Shown here piece by piece: positions 8,178 through 17,062 of a stretch of DNA of 48,246 nt (the first letter of the stretch is position 1; each line of letters begins with the position of its first letter). The notes beneath the pieces are model-generated. The model had not been told where the DNA came from, made no database searches, and saw nothing but the letters and a program-made list of their open reading frames with translations. The stretch lies in assembly GCA_045403145.1 (NCBI GenBank), contig JAXIPA010000241.1, forward strand, positions 1 through 48,246. The letters are read 5' to 3'. Source of the DNA: JAJYKN01 sp045403145 (GTDB lineage: Bacteria > Nitrospirota > UBA9217). A program made the translations under genes and the position numbers.

Positions 8178-8828
8178 TTATTGTCGCGTATTCTTAAAAT
8201 ACCCGTCCGCCCGGGCCATCAGGCCGTTCAGCGCGGTTTCCAGCTCTTTGCGTTTTGCCTCGAGCTCGCCCTCGATGATCCCGTTCACCGTGATGGGCTC
8301 TCCGTATATGACCACTCCCGTCGTAAACGGCCTGGGGAGCAGATACTTGTCCCATATTTTTTCCAGGATCCAGTAGCGCCTGGCGCTGGTGACGACCGGC
8401 ACAATCGGCTTGTCCAGCTTCCCGGCCAGGTAGGCCACTCCCTGTTTCACTTCGTAGAGAGGACCCCGCGGGCCGTCGACGGCAAGCGCGATGTTCTTGC
8501 CTTTTCTGAGGCCGTCGACCAGACCGAGGAGCGCGCGCTCACCCTTCCTCTTGCTCGATCCACGGACCACATCGAACCCGAACCGCTTCAGAATCCCGGC
8601 CTGGATATCGCCGTCGCGGCTTTCGCTGGCGGGAATGACGATGCCCGTCTTGCGGTGGCTGTGAAACAGCAGGAACTGCCTTCCGTGCCAGAATGCATAA
8701 ATGAAGTTTTTCCCCTCTGCCGCGAGACGGTCGGGTGTTTCTCTGTTCACGAACCGCATCCTGAGAGTCCTGCTCCAGATCGAGAGCAATGCCCAGCCGA
8801 TGGCTGATAGTATTCTTGCCCTGAGCAT
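8178..8828 (-). CDS. DUF374 lysophospholipid acyltransferase-like protein
   Basis: LPLAT-superfamily protein of 216 residues with the DUF374 features: AFWHGRQFLL (the H-x-D/R active-site region), a central SRDGDIQAGIL and a strongly conserved VDGPRGP. The N terminus is hydrophobic (a single anchor). Its position between msbA and waaA suggests an acyl transfer step on lipid A or a related glycolipid, perhaps in place of LpxL/LpxM, neither of which appears in the window. This function is inferred from context; DUF374 proteins are not well characterised. Its ATG overlaps the msbA TAA by 1 bp (TAATG). Confidence 0.85.
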   Translation of the reverse strand: MLRARILSAIGWALLSIWSRTLRMRFVNRETPDRLAAEGKNFIYAFWHGRQFLLFHSHRKTGIVIPASESRDGDIQAGILKRFGFDVVRGSSKRKGERALLGLVDGLRKGKNIALAVDGPRGPLYEVKQGVAYLAGKLDKPIVPVVTSARRYWILEKIWDKYLLPRPFTTGVVIYGEPITVNGIIEGELEAKRKELETALNGLMARADGYFKNTRQ

Positions 8829-10567
8829 TACGCCATCCTCGGAACCGATTCGTCGCGGAACTGCTGCTCGTACAGATTTTTATATTCCCCGCCCCGCGCG
8901 AGCAGTTCCTCATGCCTGCCCTGTTCGATGATTCTCCCGTCCCTCAGCACGACGATCCGGTCGGCGTTCCTGACCGTCGATAGACGGTGGGCGATCACGA
9001 AGCTTGTTCTGCCCGCCATGAGCGTATCGAGCGCTTTCTGCACCTCCCGCTCCGACTGCGTATCAAGCGACGAGGTCGCTTCATCGAGGATGAGGACCGG
9101 CGCGTCCTTTAAGAGCGCCCGTGCAATGGCGATCCGCTGCCGTTGTCCTCCCGACAGCTTTATTCCGGACTCGCCGATAATGGTGTCGTATCCTTCGGGA
9201 AGAGCCTTGACGAAATCATGGGCAAAGGCGGACTGCGCCGCACGGACCACGTCTTCAAAGGGCCGGGAGGTGTTCCCGTAGGCAATATTGTTCCTGACCG
9301 TGTCATTGAACAGGTAGGTCTGCTGCGTGACGATTGCTATCAGGGAACGGAGCGATTCGAGAGACAGGTCGCGAATGTCCCGGCCGTCGATGAGGATCGA
9401 GCCGCCGGTCACGTCGTAGAAGCGGGGAATCAGGTTGACGAGCGTTGTTTTGCCGCCGCCGCTCTTTCCCACGATCGCGATCGTCTCGCCCGCGGGCACG
9501 GTGAGGTCGATGTCCTTCAGTACCGGGTCATCTTCATATTTGAAGGAGAGGTTCCGGAATTCGATGGTTTTGAACACACGGGACGCGGTAACAGCGGCCT
9601 TCCGGTCCCTGATCTCGGGCTCCGTGTCGAGCACCTCAAAGATGCGCTTGGCCGCGGCGACGCCGTCCTGGATGGTATTGTTCACGCCGTTCAGGTCTCT
9701 GAGCGGGCGGAAGAAGAACACGAGCGCGGCCATAAACGAGAAGAAGTCGCCCACGGTCATGGTGCCCCCGACGATCGCGTACAGACCGAAGAGGATGACG
9801 AGGGACGTCCCGAGGATGGAGATCACCTCCATCACCGGGTGCGAAATGGCGCCCGTCTTGATGGCGCTCATAAGCGAGTTGAACAGGTCCCTGTTCTTTT
9901 CGGTGAACCGCCGGCCCTCATATTCTTCCATGCCGAAGGCCTTGACGATGCGTATGCCGCCGATTGTCTCGTGCAGGTGGGTGGTGAGAACACCGATCTG
10001 TTCCTGCATGCTCGTGCTGGCCCTCCTGAAGCGTTTGCTGAACTTCGAGAGTGCAATTCCCGCCAGCGGCAGCACGACGATGGAAAAAACAGCCAGGCGC
10101 CAGTTGAGATAGAAGATGTACGCGGTGAGTCCCGTCATCGTGAGGATGCCCTGTATGAGGCTGGAGGGCGCCCTCGTGATCGCGCCCTGGACCAGGTTCA
10201 CGTCGTTGATGATGCGGGAAATGATGACGCCGGTCGGGGTCTTCGTGAAATAGGAAAAGGACATGGACTCGACGTGCCTGTAGAGCTGGTCCCTGATGTC
10301 GTTTACGATCTTCTGTCCCACGTAACCCATGAAATAATCCCGCCCGTACGAGGCGGCGCCTTTCAGGAGCGTGACGAGGACGAGCGCAAAGGGCAGATAA
10401 AGGCCGAGTTCCAGGTTCTTCGCGAGGATCACCTTGTCCAGGACCGGCTTCACGAGATAGGCCTGCGCGGAGATGAGGGCGCTCGTGAGCCCCATGAAGA
10501 GGACGGACCAGAGGAGGCGGAGCCTGTAGGGTTTCAGATATTTCAGTAGTCTTTTGTAAATTTCCAT
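8828..10567 (-). CDS. msbA: Lipid A export ABC transporter, fused permease/ATPase
   Basis: Flips lipid A-core across the inner membrane using ATP. The 579-residue half-transporter has six predicted membrane helices in the first 300 residues, then a nucleotide-binding domain with Walker A GKSGGGKTTL (about residue 370), Q-loop TQQTYLF, signature LSGGQRQRIAIARALL, Walker B VLILDEATSSLD and H-loop IAHRLSTV. Length and order match MsbA. It sits between lpxB and the acyltransferase gene, consistent with export of newly made lipid A. Other lipid-exporting half-transporters share this layout, but the location supports MsbA. Confidence 0.94.
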   Translation of the reverse strand: MEIYKRLLKYLKPYRLRLLWSVLFMGLTSALISAQAYLVKPVLDKVILAKNLELGLYLPFALVLVTLLKGAASYGRDYFMGYVGQKIVNDIRDQLYRHVESMSFSYFTKTPTGVIISRIINDVNLVQGAITRAPSSLIQGILTMTGLTAYIFYLNWRLAVFSIVVLPLAGIALSKFSKRFRRASTSMQEQIGVLTTHLHETIGGIRIVKAFGMEEYEGRRFTEKNRDLFNSLMSAIKTGAISHPVMEVISILGTSLVILFGLYAIVGGTMTVGDFFSFMAALVFFFRPLRDLNGVNNTIQDGVAAAKRIFEVLDTEPEIRDRKAAVTASRVFKTIEFRNLSFKYEDDPVLKDIDLTVPAGETIAIVGKSGGGKTTLVNLIPRFYDVTGGSILIDGRDIRDLSLESLRSLIAIVTQQTYLFNDTVRNNIAYGNTSRPFEDVVRAAQSAFAHDFVKALPEGYDTIIGESGIKLSGGQRQRIAIARALLKDAPVLILDEATSSLDTQSEREVQKALDTLMAGRTSFVIAHRLSTVRNADRIVVLRDGRIIEQGRHEELLARGGEYKNLYEQQFRDESVPRMA

Positions 10568-10579
10568 GCGTTCAGCTCA

Positions 10580-11719
10580 TCAGGTTTGCGTCAGGATCTC
10601 TTGAACCACCGCGGCGGCCCGTGTTGAAGCCCCGGCATCGCCCAGGCCCGACCGTATCGCGGCGAGGTCGCGTCGCATCCGTTCACGGTAAACGGAGTCG
10701 CTCAGCATTGCCGTGACGGCGTCCGCCATGTTCTTCGGCGTCGAGTCCTTCTGGACCAGTTCGGGCGCGATCCGCCTGCCCGCCACGATGTTCACCAGGC
10801 CCACGTCCCTTACCCCGCGCACAAGCTTGGTGAGGATAAAATAGTTGAGCGCCGATATCCGGTACACGATCACCATCGGCACGGCCATGAGCCCTGTTTC
10901 AAGAGTAGCCGTGCCGGACGCCACAATGGCCGCATCCGACGCCCTGAGGACGTCGTACACTCTGCCGTCGACCATCTTTACCGTCACTCCGCCCTGGTCG
11001 ACAAAGGCGTGGACAAAGCCATGATCCAGCGTTGGGGCCATGGGAAGGACGAACTGCAGGTCCGGAAACCGGGACGAGAGTATCCGCGCCGCCGCAAGCA
11101 TATCAGGAAGGAGGTGCAGGATCTCCGATCTCCTGCTTCCGGGAAGGAGCGCCACGGTCCTCCGCGCCGCATCCAGGCCGATGGCCTTCCTGGCCTGTTC
11201 CGGAGTGAGGTCCGACTGCGCGACGTCCGTCAACGGATGGCCGACGAACCGGACATCGACGCCCGCCTTCTCATAGAGGGGCACCTCGAAGGGAAACACG
11301 ACGATCATGGCCTTTACCAGCCGGGCGATCGTCTTGATCCGACCCCTGCGCCATGCCCACACCTGAGGGCTGATGTAATAGAGCACGGGGATCCCGAGCT
11401 TTTGTGCGGCCTTCCCGAGTCTTATATTAAAGTCCGGGAAGTCGATCAGGATGAGAAGATCGGGATGCTCGCTGTTCAAAAAAAGTTTGAGCTTCGTATA
11501 AACGCGGTAGATCGCGCCGATATGTGTCATTACCGCGGTAATGCCTACTACGGAAATATCCGAAGCGTCGGCAAGCATCCGAACGCCGGCCTCGCGCATC
11601 TTTCTGCTGCCGACGCCGTACAGGGCTATCGAAGGGTCCAGCTTTCCGATCTCACGGGCGAGATTCGCGCCGTGAAGGTCGCCGGATGCCTCCCCCGCCA
11701 TGATCATGATCTTCTTCAT
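10580..11719 (-). CDS. lpxB: Lipid-A-disaccharide synthase
   Basis: GT19 enzyme that joins lipid X and the UDP-diacyl sugar into the beta-1,6 disaccharide. The 379-residue protein has the N-terminal IMAGEASGDLHGA, DFPDFNIRLGKAA, YYISPQVWAWRRGRIKTI and a C-terminal ASGTATLETGLM nucleotide-sugar site. The ATG at 11719 has GGA 6 nt upstream; a GTG directly before it is an alternative. It is 13 bp downstream of the DegT aminotransferase gene and 12 bp upstream of msbA. If the lipid A is of the 2,3-diamino type, this enzyme must accept the amide-linked donor. Confidence 0.95.
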   Translation of the reverse strand: MKKIMIMAGEASGDLHGANLAREIGKLDPSIALYGVGSRKMREAGVRMLADASDISVVGITAVMTHIGAIYRVYTKLKLFLNSEHPDLLILIDFPDFNIRLGKAAQKLGIPVLYYISPQVWAWRRGRIKTIARLVKAMIVVFPFEVPLYEKAGVDVRFVGHPLTDVAQSDLTPEQARKAIGLDAARRTVALLPGSRRSEILHLLPDMLAAARILSSRFPDLQFVLPMAPTLDHGFVHAFVDQGGVTVKMVDGRVYDVLRASDAAIVASGTATLETGLMAVPMVIVYRISALNYFILTKLVRGVRDVGLVNIVAGRRIAPELVQKDSTPKNMADAVTAMLSDSVYRERMRRDLAAIRSGLGDAGASTRAAAVVQEILTQT

Positions 11720-11732
11720 CACAGGTCCGCGT

Positions 11733-12839
11733 TTAAAGCGCTTTTTTAACCGCTTCGGCCACTGTCTTAATCTGCCCCTCCGTCAATTCAGGATACATGG
11801 GGAGCGACAGCACTTCCCGCGCAGCCTGTTCCGCTGCCGGCAGGCTGCCCGGCTTCAAGCCGAGGTCCTTGTATGCGGCCTGCAGATGGAGCGGCACGGG
11901 ATAGTAGATCATGGACGACGTCACTTTGCCCTCATCGAGTTTCTTCTTTACGGAGTCTCTCTCTTTCACCCGGACTGTATACTGGTGGAAGACATGCCTG
12001 GTCTCCGGCTGCTCGGACGGGGTCTGCATGCCCGAGCCTGACAAATGCGCGGTGTACAGCATGGCGTTCTTCCTGCGCTTCTCGTTATATTCATCAAGGT
12101 ACCTGAGTTTGATCGTGAGGACCGCCGCCTGGATCTCGTCGAGCCTGCTGTTGAACCCGATCTCATCGTGGTAGTACCGCACCTGGCTGCCGTGGTTCCT
12201 GAGGCTCAGCATATGCTCCGCAAGTTTCCTGTCGTCGGTGATCACCATACCACCGTCGCCGTAGCATCCGAGGTTCTTGCTCGGGAAAAAGCTGAAGCAG
12301 CCGGTGTCCCCGAACGACCCGGTCTTCCTGCCCCTATACTCGGCGCCGAAGGACTGGGCGCAGTCCTCGATGACCCTGAGGCCGTGCTTCTTCGCCACCA
12401 TCATGATGCGGTCCATGTCGGCGGGCTGGCCGTACAGATGCACGGGGACGATGGCCCTGGTCTTTTTCGTGACTGCGGCCTCTATTTTCGTCGCGTCGAT
12501 ATTGAAGGTGTCCGGATCGATGTCCACGAAGACCGGCACGGCGCCTGTATAGGAAATCGCCTCCGCCGTTGCGATGAACGTAAAGGGCGTCGTGATCACC
12601 TCGTCGCCGCGTTTGATGCCCGCTGCAAGCAGCGCCAGGTGCAAGGCGTCCGTGCCCGAAGCCACTGCCACCGCATGCTTCACGCCGTGGTATGCCGCTA
12701 TGGCTTCTTCGAGCGCTTTCCCGCAAGGGCCGAGAATAAAGTGGGTGCTCCGCATGACGCCCAGGACCGCGCTGGACACCTCATCACTGATGGCTTCATA
12801 CTGGAGTTTAAGATCGACCATGGGAACGGGTGAATGCAT
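11733..12839 (-). CDS. DegT/DnrJ-family sugar aminotransferase, GnnB candidate
   Basis: PLP-dependent sugar aminotransferase of 368 residues. The PLP-binding lysine is in FFPSKNLG (Lys188), with VIEDCAQSFGAE supplying Asp159 and GTDALHLAL binding the phosphate. It lies with a Gfo/Idh dehydrogenase between lpxA/lpxI and lpxB. In Acidithiobacillus and Leptospira the pair GnnA/GnnB oxidises and then aminates C3 of UDP-GlcNAc to give UDP-GlcNAc3N for lipid A, and in Acidithiobacillus it lies between lpxA and lpxB. I infer the same role here. A WbpE-like role in an O-antigen sugar is the main alternative, but no O-antigen genes are adjacent. Confidence 0.88.
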   Translation of the reverse strand: MHSPVPMVDLKLQYEAISDEVSSAVLGVMRSTHFILGPCGKALEEAIAAYHGVKHAVAVASGTDALHLALLAAGIKRGDEVITTPFTFIATAEAISYTGAVPVFVDIDPDTFNIDATKIEAAVTKKTRAIVPVHLYGQPADMDRIMMVAKKHGLRVIEDCAQSFGAEYRGRKTGSFGDTGCFSFFPSKNLGCYGDGGMVITDDRKLAEHMLSLRNHGSQVRYYHDEIGFNSRLDEIQAAVLTIKLRYLDEYNEKRRKNAMLYTAHLSGSGMQTPSEQPETRHVFHQYTVRVKERDSVKKKLDEGKVTSSMIYYPVPLHLQAAYKDLGLKPGSLPAAEQAAREVLSLPMYPELTEGQIKTVAEAVKKAL

Positions 12840-12863
12840 AATACGAATAATTCCTCTCTCGTC

Positions 12864-13814
12864 TCAGGGCGCCGGCACAAAGCCGGTGATCCCCTGCATG
12901 ATATTATTTTCAATGGTGGCAGCAAGCGCAAGGGCTCGCCTGCCTTCGATGCCCGACACCAAAGGCCTCGTCCCGTCCTGCGCGCTCTTGACGAATGCCC
13001 GGATCTCATCAGCGAGCGTGTCGCGCTTGTCTGTCGGCAGCGGATGTGCCACCAGCTCGGGGACTGCGGCGCTCCCTTTGCGCAAGACCGATGCCTTTTG
13101 GGTCTGGTAGTCGGAGAGATAGACGTTCCCGCCGTCGAATACCCGCAGCAGACGTTTTTTTTCTTCCGAGACGCGGCTTGCGGAAACGTCGGCGACGCAG
13201 CCGTTTTCAAAAAGGATCCGCACCGTCGCCATGTCTGCCTCTCTGGTGATGACCGCTGCTCCCGCTGCGCTCACCTGTTTCGGGGCCGAACCGGCCAGGT
13301 CCATCACAATATCGAGGTCATGGATCATCAGGTCGAGTACGACGCTCACGTCCGTGCACCGGACCGTGAAGGGCGCCGCGCGTTCCGCCGTCATGTAGCG
13401 GGGTGACTTGACCAGAGGCTTAATGGAGGTCACGGCCGGGTTGAACCGTTCTATGTGACCGACCTGGAAAATCGTTCCTTTTTGCGTTGCCAGGTCGATC
13501 AGTTCATCCGCCTGTTCGAGGGTCACGGTGACGGGTTTTTCCATCAGCACATGGACCCCCTGCTCCAGAAACGGTTTCGCTATACGATGGTGCAGGGCCG
13601 TCGGCACGACAATGCTTACGGCGTCCACTTCCCCGAGTAATTGAGAGGGGTCTCCGAATGCCAGGGTATTCAATTTCCCTGCGAGCTCTGCAGCCTTTGC
13701 CTGATCGGCATCCACGACGCCGACCAGCGTGACATCGGACAAGCCAGCGTATTTTTCCGCATGGAACCGGCCTAAGTAGCCCACGCCGATGACGCCGACT
13801 CTCAGCTTCTTCAT
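12864..13814 (-). CDS. Gfo/Idh/MocA dehydrogenase, GnnA candidate
   Basis: NAD(P)-dependent sugar dehydrogenase of 316 residues. It starts MKKLRVGVIGVGYLGRFHA (Rossmann GxGxxG at 9-14), has VLMEKPVT with the conserved Glu-Lys-Pro (92-94), and MIHDLDIVMDL, where a conserved histidine helps catalysis. The ATG at 13814 overlaps the lpxI TGA (ATGA), so the long N-terminal extension of the open frame is not part of it. The next gene is the aminotransferase. The likely reaction is oxidation of C3 of UDP-GlcNAc before transamination (GnnA). This is inferred from family, order and known GnnA/GnnB clusters. Confidence 0.87.
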   Translation of the reverse strand: MKKLRVGVIGVGYLGRFHAEKYAGLSDVTLVGVVDADQAKAAELAGKLNTLAFGDPSQLLGEVDAVSIVVPTALHHRIAKPFLEQGVHVLMEKPVTVTLEQADELIDLATQKGTIFQVGHIERFNPAVTSIKPLVKSPRYMTAERAAPFTVRCTDVSVVLDLMIHDLDIVMDLAGSAPKQVSAAGAAVITREADMATVRILFENGCVADVSASRVSEEKKRLLRVFDGGNVYLSDYQTQKASVLRKGSAAVPELVAHPLPTDKRDTLADEIRAFVKSAQDGTRPLVSGIEGRRALALAATIENNIMQGITGFVPAP

Positions 13815-14632
13815 GAAAGGTCCTTCGGGTCCGTCATGGCGGCAATCGCAATGCCTGCCCGCTCGGCTTCGCGGAGCACGGTCTCCCGTTCGATAATGAT
13901 GGTCTTGCCGGCTTCCACCGCAAGGCAGGATGCATTGACGCTCGCCATGGTCTGTATCGTCAGGGCGCCTATGGCGGGGAGATCGAACCGCAGGTCCTGC
14001 TGCGGTTTGCAAACTTTGACCACGACGGCGCCCCGGCCGCAGAGCATACCACCGCGGCGGATCGCCTCGTCGGTGCCTTCGATGGCCTCTACGGCGAGCA
14101 CGGCCTGCCCTTTTACCACCACCGTCTGGCCGATATCAAGTCTGCCGATCTCCTTCGCCAACTGCCAGCCGAATTCGATATCAAGCTTCTCGTCTTGAGA
14201 CGGTTTTCTCCTGGTCAATATCCCCGGTGGGGCAACGATGTTGTCCAGACAGAAAGTTGATTCGCGAACGGTGATCCCTTCGGACTCCAGCTCCCGGGCC
14301 ACGGCGCGAAGGAGGGAATCGTCCTTCTTGTGGACCATCTTTGCGAGCAGGGCCATGGCGCGAAGGTCTGGCATGCCGCCCCCAAACAGGCGGGTCTTCC
14401 TGATGCCGCCGGCCATCAGCACGTCTTTAACTCCCTGATCCTGAAATGTCTTGATAAGCTTCCCGAGTTGCCCCACTCTGATCCAGGTAATACTGTCGAC
14501 CCATTGCGCCAGCTCGGGCATGGTCTCGCCCTCATGGGCCACGGCGATCACCTGCATGCCTTTCTCTTTCGCGGCGCGGGCAAAGGCAATGGGGAAGTTG
14601 CCGTTTCCGGCTATCAATCCTATCTTGTCCAT
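13811..14632 (-). CDS. lpxI: UDP-2,3-diacylglucosamine pyrophosphatase, LpxI type
   Basis: Cleaves the UDP-diacyl sugar to lipid X; LpxI replaces LpxH in many non-enteric lineages. The 273-residue protein starts MDKIGLIAGNGNFPIAFARAA and contains VLMAGGIRKTRLF, VRESTFCLDNIVAPPGIL, and VVVKGQAVLAVEAIEGTDE in the C-terminal domain, all typical of the DUF1009/LpxI family. Length is as expected. It overlaps the downstream dehydrogenase gene by 4 bp. No lpxH is seen in the window, so this is probably the sole enzyme for the step, although genes elsewhere cannot be excluded. Confidence 0.93.
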   Translation of the reverse strand: MDKIGLIAGNGNFPIAFARAAKEKGMQVIAVAHEGETMPELAQWVDSITWIRVGQLGKLIKTFQDQGVKDVLMAGGIRKTRLFGGGMPDLRAMALLAKMVHKKDDSLLRAVARELESEGITVRESTFCLDNIVAPPGILTRRKPSQDEKLDIEFGWQLAKEIGRLDIGQTVVVKGQAVLAVEAIEGTDEAIRRGGMLCGRGAVVVKVCKPQQDLRFDLPAIGALTIQTMASVNASCLAVEAGKTIIIERETVLREAERAGIAIAAMTDPKDLS

Positions 14633-14681
14633 GCTTTGCCCGGCTGGATTATGAACTCGGCGGTTTTTCCGATTGTTCTTT

Positions 14682-14756
14682 CATTCCGCATTCCGTTTAC
14701 GCCCGCGCTCACGAGTGCATAGCGCGAGTGCAGGATACAATCCGCATTCCGCATTG
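14682..14756. repeat. Intergenic repeat with CATTCCGCATTCCG ends
   Basis: The 130-bp gap between lpxA and lpxI contains CATTCCGCATTCCG (14682-14695) and a CAATCCGCATTCCGCATTG block (14738-14756) around CGTTTAC...ACGAGTGC...AGCGCGAGTGCAG (14694-14733). The middle block also occurs in repeat copy A (1914-1942), and the CATTCCGCATTCCG block recurs at 44039-44058 and 47442-47475. Confidence 0.55.
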
Positions 14757-14762
14757 ATGTTC

Positions 14763-15560
14763 TTACCTCGTGATCCCTCTTTTTGACGTCCTGATGAAAT
14801 CGATCAGCATCTGAACTTCCGGGGAATCGGGAAACTCCAGCATCGTTTTCTCGATCGCCGTGTCCTGGGTCAAGCCCGAACGGAAGATGATTTTGTACGC
14901 CTTTTTGAGGGTCGTAATGGCATGATCGCTGAAACCTTTCCGTTTGAGCCCGACGAGGTTCAAACCGTACAGCTGCGCGCGATTACCCGCGGCGCTCACA
15001 TAAGGCGGGATGTCCATCGTGACGGCAGACTGACCACCAACGATGGCATAAGCCCCGATCCTCGCGAACTGGTGGACCGCGACGATTCCCCCGAGAATGG
15101 CATGATCGCCGATGGTGATGTGGCCGCCAAGTGCGACTGAATTTGCCATAAGGATATGATTCCCGAGCTTGCAATCATGTGCCACGTGGGAGTAGGCCAA
15201 TAAAAAATTGCTGTTACCAATCACTGTCTTCCGGTCTTCCTTGGTCGTTGCCCGGTGAACGGTCGCGCACTCGCGGATGACGTTGTCGTCGCCGATGATC
15301 AGGTAGGTCTCTTCGTTCCGGTACCCGATATCCTGGGGAGGCGTCCCGATGCTCGAAAAAGAGAAAATATGGTTCCGCTCGCCGATCGTGGTCCAGCCTT
15401 CAATCAGGACATGGGACGCGATCTTCGTGTCCCTCCCTACGGAAACGTATTCGCCGATTACCGAATAGGGGCCGATCTCAACACCCTCGGCGATCCTGGC
15501 ATTCGGATGCACGATGGCTGTCGGATGTATGTTCACTGTGTTCTCCACATTGTATCGCAT
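14763..15560 (-). CDS. lpxA: UDP-GlcNAc (or GlcNAc3N) acyltransferase
   Basis: Moves a 3-hydroxyacyl chain from ACP to the 3-position of UDP-GlcNAc, the first lipid A step. The 265-residue left-handed beta-helix protein has hexapeptide repeats, VAHDC with the catalytic His128 (E. coli His125), GGH and AVHQF, and ends with GLKRKGFSDHAITTLKKAYK, the helical C-terminal domain. By alignment to AVHQF (E. coli His160), the E. coli Gly173 chain-length ruler falls on Gly176 here, so a C14-like length is plausible. The ATG at 15560 is 2 bp after fabZ. If GnnA/GnnB act here, this enzyme may prefer UDP-GlcNAc3N and form an amide bond. Confidence 0.95.
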   Translation of the reverse strand: MRYNVENTVNIHPTAIVHPNARIAEGVEIGPYSVIGEYVSVGRDTKIASHVLIEGWTTIGERNHIFSFSSIGTPPQDIGYRNEETYLIIGDDNVIRECATVHRATTKEDRKTVIGNSNFLLAYSHVAHDCKLGNHILMANSVALGGHITIGDHAILGGIVAVHQFARIGAYAIVGGQSAVTMDIPPYVSAAGNRAQLYGLNLVGLKRKGFSDHAITTLKKAYKIIFRSGLTQDTAIEKTMLEFPDSPEVQMLIDFIRTSKRGITR

Positions 15561-15562
15561 GA

Positions 15563-16000
15563 TTATCTGTCCACGACCATGGCCATCATCTCGGCCTCGG
15601 CGACGACGGCGCCGTCCACCAGCGCCTGTGCTTTTAAACTCATTATATTGGAGCGCTGCTTGATCACGTCGAGTTCGAAGCGCAACTGGTCTCCCGGTAT
15701 GACCGGTTTGCGAAATTTTGCCTTGTCTATGCTCATGAAATAGATCACCTTGTTCCTGACCTGGTCCGGCGGGACCGATTTCAGCGCCAGCATGCCGCCG
15801 GTCTGCGCCATGGCTTCGAGGATCAGGACCCCGGGCATGATCGGATGACCGGGAAAGTGCCCCTGGAAAAAAGGTTCGTTCATGGTCACGTTCTTGATGC
15901 CCACGACCCGTTTTCCCATTTCCAATTCGATGATCCTGTCAATCAGCAGAAACGGGTACCGGTGAGGAAGCGTTTCCATAATCTCCTGAATTCCAATCAT
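15563..16000 (-). CDS. fabZ: 3-hydroxyacyl-ACP dehydratase
   Basis: Removes water from 3-hydroxyacyl-ACP in fatty acid elongation, competing with LpxA and LpxD for the same acyl donors. The 145-residue hot-dog-fold protein starts MIGIQEIMETLPHRYPFLL and has FFQGHFPGHPIMPGVLILEAMAQ split across residues 44-66, with catalytic His48 and Glu62. Its ATG overlaps the lpxD TGA by 4 bp and lpxA follows after 2 bp. The lpxD-fabZ-lpxA order is conserved widely and probably balances lipid A with phospholipid synthesis. Confidence 0.96.
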   Translation of the reverse strand: MIGIQEIMETLPHRYPFLLIDRIIELEMGKRVVGIKNVTMNEPFFQGHFPGHPIMPGVLILEAMAQTGGMLALKSVPPDQVRNKVIYFMSIDKAKFRKPVIPGDQLRFELDVIKQRSNIMSLKAQALVDGAVVAEAEMMAMVVDR

Positions 16001-17043
16001 GCATTCTCCCCCTTTGTCAGCTCTGATATTCTTAGTTTCAGTTCCTGCACCTGCTTCTCGAGGCCGGCAACCGTTCTTTTGAGCTCCGGCAGCTTCGGCA
16101 GGAGCACCTGCACCTTGAGCCAGTCCCTGATCGGCATGGCATTGTATCCGACAATAACCTGTCCAGCCTCCACGTCCCTGGTTATGGCGGACCCGCCGCC
16201 GGCCATTACCCGGTCGCCTATAGTGATGTGATCAGCCACTCCGGCTTGACCGCCGAGCACCACGTAGTTCCCGAGGGTGCTGCTGCCGGAGATTCCCGCC
16301 TGCCCGGCCAGCAGACAGTGCTCGCCGATCGTCACATTGTGGGCCACCTGGACAAGATTGTCTATTTTCGTGCCCTTCTTTATCAGCGTATTCCCGAGCG
16401 TTGCGCGGTCAATCGCGGTGTTGGCGCCGATCTCCACGTCATCTTCGATGACTACGCCGCCGACCTGGGGAATTTTGTGATGTTTCCCCCCGTCGGTCAC
16501 GAACCCGAACCCGTCGCTTCCGATGACGGAGCCGGCATGGATGATCACGCGTTTGCCGATTGTCGCTTTATGGCCGATGCTCACATTCGCATGGATGACG
16601 GAATCATCGCCTACTGCCGAGCCCTTGCCGATATACACGCCGGGGTAAAGCGTGACCCGGTCCCCGATTCGGGCATCGTCATCAACCACCGCGCAGGGAT
16701 GAATCGAGGCATCAGCGCCGATCGCGACGTTTCTGCCGATTGACGCCCTGTCGCTGATGCCGACGGTTCGGGAGGGTTTGACGTAGAACAGCTCAATGGC
16801 GCGGGCAAACGCGAGACGCGGATTTTTCACCCGGAGCAGCGGCAGGGACAGTTCCGGCGTATCCAAAGGAACGAATGCGGCCGAGGCGCGCGATTGTTCA
16901 AGGTCCTTGATGCGGTTGAGACCGGCAATGAAGGTAATGAACCCGCTCTCAGCGTCCTGGATGCCCGCCACGCCGAGGATCTCGGTCTCCCCGGGGCCGG
17001 AAAGTTTCGCATCGAGTATGTCAGCCAATTCCTTGAGCTTCAT
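15997..17043 (-). CDS. lpxD: UDP-3-O-acylglucosamine N-acyltransferase
   Basis: Adds the second 3-hydroxyacyl chain to the 2-amino group of the lipid A precursor. The 348-residue protein has an N-terminal uridine-binding domain (MKLKELADILDAKLSG), a long hexapeptide beta-helix including GSDGFGFV, IPQVGGVVIEDDVEIG and the catalytic VQVAHNV, and a C-terminal helical/coiled-coil tail (LPELKRTVAGLEKQVQELK). The ATG at 17043 is preceded by a purine-rich GGGGGGA; the open frame 10 codons further upstream lies in repeat-like DNA. It is coupled to fabZ by a 4-bp overlap. Confidence 0.95.
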   Translation of the reverse strand: MKLKELADILDAKLSGPGETEILGVAGIQDAESGFITFIAGLNRIKDLEQSRASAAFVPLDTPELSLPLLRVKNPRLAFARAIELFYVKPSRTVGISDRASIGRNVAIGADASIHPCAVVDDDARIGDRVTLYPGVYIGKGSAVGDDSVIHANVSIGHKATIGKRVIIHAGSVIGSDGFGFVTDGGKHHKIPQVGGVVIEDDVEIGANTAIDRATLGNTLIKKGTKIDNLVQVAHNVTIGEHCLLAGQAGISGSSTLGNYVVLGGQAGVADHITIGDRVMAGGGSAITRDVEAGQVIVGYNAMPIRDWLKVQVLLPKLPELKRTVAGLEKQVQELKLRISELTKGENA

Positions 17044-17062
17044 CTGTCCCCCCTCTCCCCGG

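Noticed and set aside
9143..10549. Long plus-strand open frame (468 codons)
   Set aside because: It is antisense to msbA, which has all ABC motifs; the product is low-complexity and has no recognisable domain.
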